This document shows, piece after piece, positions 41,243 to 42,821 of a DNA stretch of 42,821 bases. The position numbers and the translations under genes are program-made. Every line of letters starts with the position of its first letter. The first letter of the stretch is position 1. The notes under the pieces were generated by a model. It saw nothing but the letters and a program-made list of their open reading frames with translations, did no database searches and was not told where the DNA came from. The stretch is from JBCDAP01 sp038747915 (lineage in GTDB: Bacteria > Planctomycetota > Phycisphaerae > Phycisphaerales > UBA1924), in contig JBCDJJ010000025.1 of NCBI GenBank assembly GCA_038747915.1, positions 1 through 42,821 on the forward strand, given 5' to 3'.

Positions 41243-42046
41243 CTACGTCGTCGCCTCGATCAGGCGAGTCCACACCGAAAGCGCCCTGTAACCGGCATAC
41301 CCCGATTCTTGCCCGTCGTTGCACTCGACGACGATCCAATCACCAGAGTCTCGCATCGCGAGGTCGATGACGAGGAGCGGAACGTCAAGCCGCGTCGCGA
41401 CAGCTTCTGCCAAATGCAACGCCGCCTCTTGTTCCGAAGCTGTCCACGCATACCTCGGCTCGCCTCGCCAGTAGGGGCCAGCACCGACGAGGGTGCCGTG
41501 CTACCAGAAGGTCCTGTACTCGAATGCGGAGGGACATCATCCGGTAGCCCACCGCCGACCAGGCGCAGGCGTGCGTCTTCCCTGATGACGATCGTTTGCC
41601 AATGCAGGATCGGGTCATCGCGGTATAGGCAGCCCTGATGCGACGAAACCCTTCTGCCGACTCTGCAATGGAAAAGCGAGCGAGCATGCCGGGCCGTTTG
41701 CACACTCCCCTTGATGAACACAGGCCAGCCGAATGCCGCCTCGATCATCTCCACGTTCGGCGGCGTTTCAGACCATGCGCTTCGTGGCGAGCAGTCTTCG
41801 AGACGGGGGTACCAGCGTGTGAGCTCCGACGCCATGAGATGTTCGTCGGGCCAGTTGCACAGGCGAATCCCGCTCGATTGGAGCTCCGCATAGGTCTCGG
41901 CATAGTCCGGAATCGGACCGACTCTCGCGATAGTCGGGACGATCCCACGAGGCGAACGACTCGAACAGACGAACGCACCACCGACATCGAAGTCATACCC
42001 AGCATTGCCGGTCGGCCTGAGAGAAGCCCGAACCGACCATCGACAT
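41243..42046 (-). pseudogene. Decayed ATP-grasp family gene
   Basis: No single frame is intact, but frames joined in order give an ATP-grasp-like protein: start MSMVGSG at 42046, then DVGGAFVCSSRSPRGIVPT, WYPRLEDC, AAFGWPVFIKGSVQTARHARS, a short shifted stretch SIAESAEGFRRIRAAY, YRDDPILHWQTIVIRE, then EYRTFW, an in-frame TAG at 41511-41513, and TLVGAGPYWRGEPRYAWTA with the metal-binding end VVECNDGQESGYAG. At least three frameshifts and one stop are needed. The order and motifs are strong evidence of a former ATP-grasp enzyme. It lies between the metal-chaperone gene and the restriction system, so may be residue of an insertion. Confidence 0.75.
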
Positions 42047-42085
42047 GCGTAAAGTCCGCCCCTGGGATCACAGGCATGCTGGAAT

Positions 42086-42174
42086 GAAGCTATGCATCGA
42101 ATCCTCCTCGCTGCGTGAGACCCGGCACCACGCCGAATCGCTCACAGCTTCGCAGAGACTCGTTGCATAGCTTC
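42086..42174. repeat. 15-base inverted repeat at the edge of the restriction genes
   Basis: Arms 42086-42100 (GAAGCTATGCATCGA) and 42160-42174 (TCGTTGCATAGCTTC) match at 14 of 15 positions, spaced by 59 bases. It lies between the ATP-grasp remnant and the restriction endonuclease gene. It may mark an insertion end, a transcription stop or a recombination site. No transposase is nearby. Confidence 0.45.
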
Positions 42175-42206
42175 AGGCCAATTCAGCATCCGTTCAGCAG
42201 AAGACC

Positions 42207-42723
42207 CTATTGGACGGTCTCTTCAAACGGACCTCCATCGTCCGCCGGGTATAGCTTCCCCCCGTGCTCCTGAACGAATTCGGAGTGGGATCTTTGGATT
42301 GTTGATGTCCTTCCCGCCCCCGTCGTGCCACTTCGCCCACCATTTCTCGTAGTAGGGCTCCAGGTCGCCGGGCGCGAGGAGGTAGACCTCCTGAAGCTCG
42401 ATGCCTTCGTACACCGCGAAGATCCAGTCAACCTGACGGTACTTCTCGATGATGATGGGATTGAGGTGGTGATGGGTCGAGAAGCTGCGGGTGAGTTCGG
42501 TGTTGACCGACTTCAGCTCGTACTCGTTCCCCTCCGCGTCGATCGCGTCGTTACCGAGACGACCGGGGAGGATCTTGAGCCCGAGGAGCAGGATGACCTG
42601 GAGGAGCTTCCCGCCGTTGTCCTGGAAGATGTCGTCGATCCCGTGGCGCTTTGCCAGCTCCTTGTACTTCTGGACCGCCGGGAACAGCCTGACGAGCTCC
42701 TCGTAGTCGTTGTGTGACTTCAC
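42207..42723 (-). pseudogene. PvuII-type restriction endonuclease, frameshifted near C-terminus
   Basis: Very close in pattern to R.PvuII: KHGINDIFQDNGGKLLQV-like block (here RHGIDDIFQDNGGKLLQV), catalytic PD-(D/E)XK residues Asp59, Glu69 and Lys71 in GNDAIDAEGNEYELKS, FSTHHHLNPIIIEKYRQVDWIFA and KWHDGGGKDINNPKIP. After KIPL the frame shifts: an extra C near 42282 diverts it to an unrelated tail (RIRSGARG, stop at 42223). One base removed restores EFVQEHGGKLY, the normal R.PvuII end, and reads on to 42207. The GTG start overlaps the controller stop (GTGA). Expected target CAGCTG. Whether the frameshift is real or a sequence error is open. Confidence 0.88.
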
Positions 42724-42821
42724 GCGGCGTCCTCCGCGAGGAGGTCCACCACCGCGACGCCGAGGGCGCGCGCGAGCTTATCCATGTTATCAATCGAGAT
42801 GTTGCGCTCGCCGCGCTCGAC
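42720..42821 (-). CDS. Restriction controller (C) protein, C-terminal 33 residues, partial
   Basis: The frame is open to the window edge. It ends VERGERNISIDNMDKLARALG then VAVVDLLAEDAA, which is the second half of an XRE-type helix-turn-helix as in C.PvuII-like controller proteins. Controller proteins delay and regulate restriction-gene expression through C-boxes. Its stop overlaps the endonuclease start (GTGA), exactly the C-then-R order and overlap seen in the PvuII system. The start, promoter, C-boxes and the methyltransferase gene must lie to the right, outside this window. Confidence 0.8.
   Translation of the reverse strand, partial: VERGERNISIDNMDKLARALGVAVVDLLAEDAA

Noticed and set aside
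1..42821. CRISPR array or prophage.
   Set aside because: No regularly spaced direct repeats and no phage structural, integrase or packaging genes were found.

Overview
The window is high-GC bacterial chromosome, most likely from a planctomycete of the Phycisphaerae type. That placement is inference. It rests on the combination of an exosortase/EpsI polysaccharide cluster with a giant TPR protein, an RtcB/RtcA RNA-repair island with an RbfA-like partner, a GH94 phosphorylase and dispersed GC-rich hairpin repeats. No rRNA or universal marker is present to settle it.

Left part (1-14263). Two small membrane-protein genes on the plus strand are followed by a long minus-strand cluster: SLBB export lipoprotein, exosortase, EpsI-like protein, a ~1580-residue TPR membrane protein, a Wzz/BY-kinase-like chain-length protein, an NAD-dependent sugar epimerase and a WecA/MraY-type sugar-phosphate transferase. 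Start/stop overlaps show tight operon packing. Together they would start, modify, control and export an exopolysaccharide and sort C-terminally tagged proteins to the surface.

Middle part (14578-23760). Housekeeping and metabolism: lipoyl synthase, an HD-GYP protein, GH94 disaccharide phosphorylase, a secreted endonuclease/exonuclease/phosphatase-family protein, aspartate kinase and fumarylacetoacetase. Two related GC-rich inverted repeats lie after the phosphatase-family gene and after the kinase gene.

RNA-repair island (23809-33799). This is the most interesting region. A plus-strand RtcR (CARF-type sensor + sigma-54 AAA+ activator with GAFTGA) faces a minus-strand series: a GUA tRNA-like gene, a sigma-54-like promoter, a short ORF, a tRNA-like RNA with a defective anticodon loop, a structured untranslated stretch, a slipin (SPFH) gene, a class-I tRNA with a CAG anticodon, a second-type RtcB, a second sigma-54-like promoter, a mini-ORF, an unrecognised 261-residue protein, a terminator hairpin, RtcA, a sigma-70-like promoter with another mini-ORF, and an RbfA-like gene translationally coupled to another RtcB. 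The layout suggests a damage-induced system that senses and seals cleaved tRNA and perhaps cleaved 16S rRNA, with tRNA mimics made in the same transcripts.

Right part (33783-42821). An RND efflux pump with its lipoprotein adaptor, a DUF72 protein, a papain-like small protein, a COG0523 metal-chaperone GTPase behind a near-perfect Fur/Zur-type palindrome, a decayed ATP-grasp gene, an inverted repeat, and at the edge a PvuII-type restriction endonuclease with a frameshifted C-terminus overlapping the end of its controller (C) gene.
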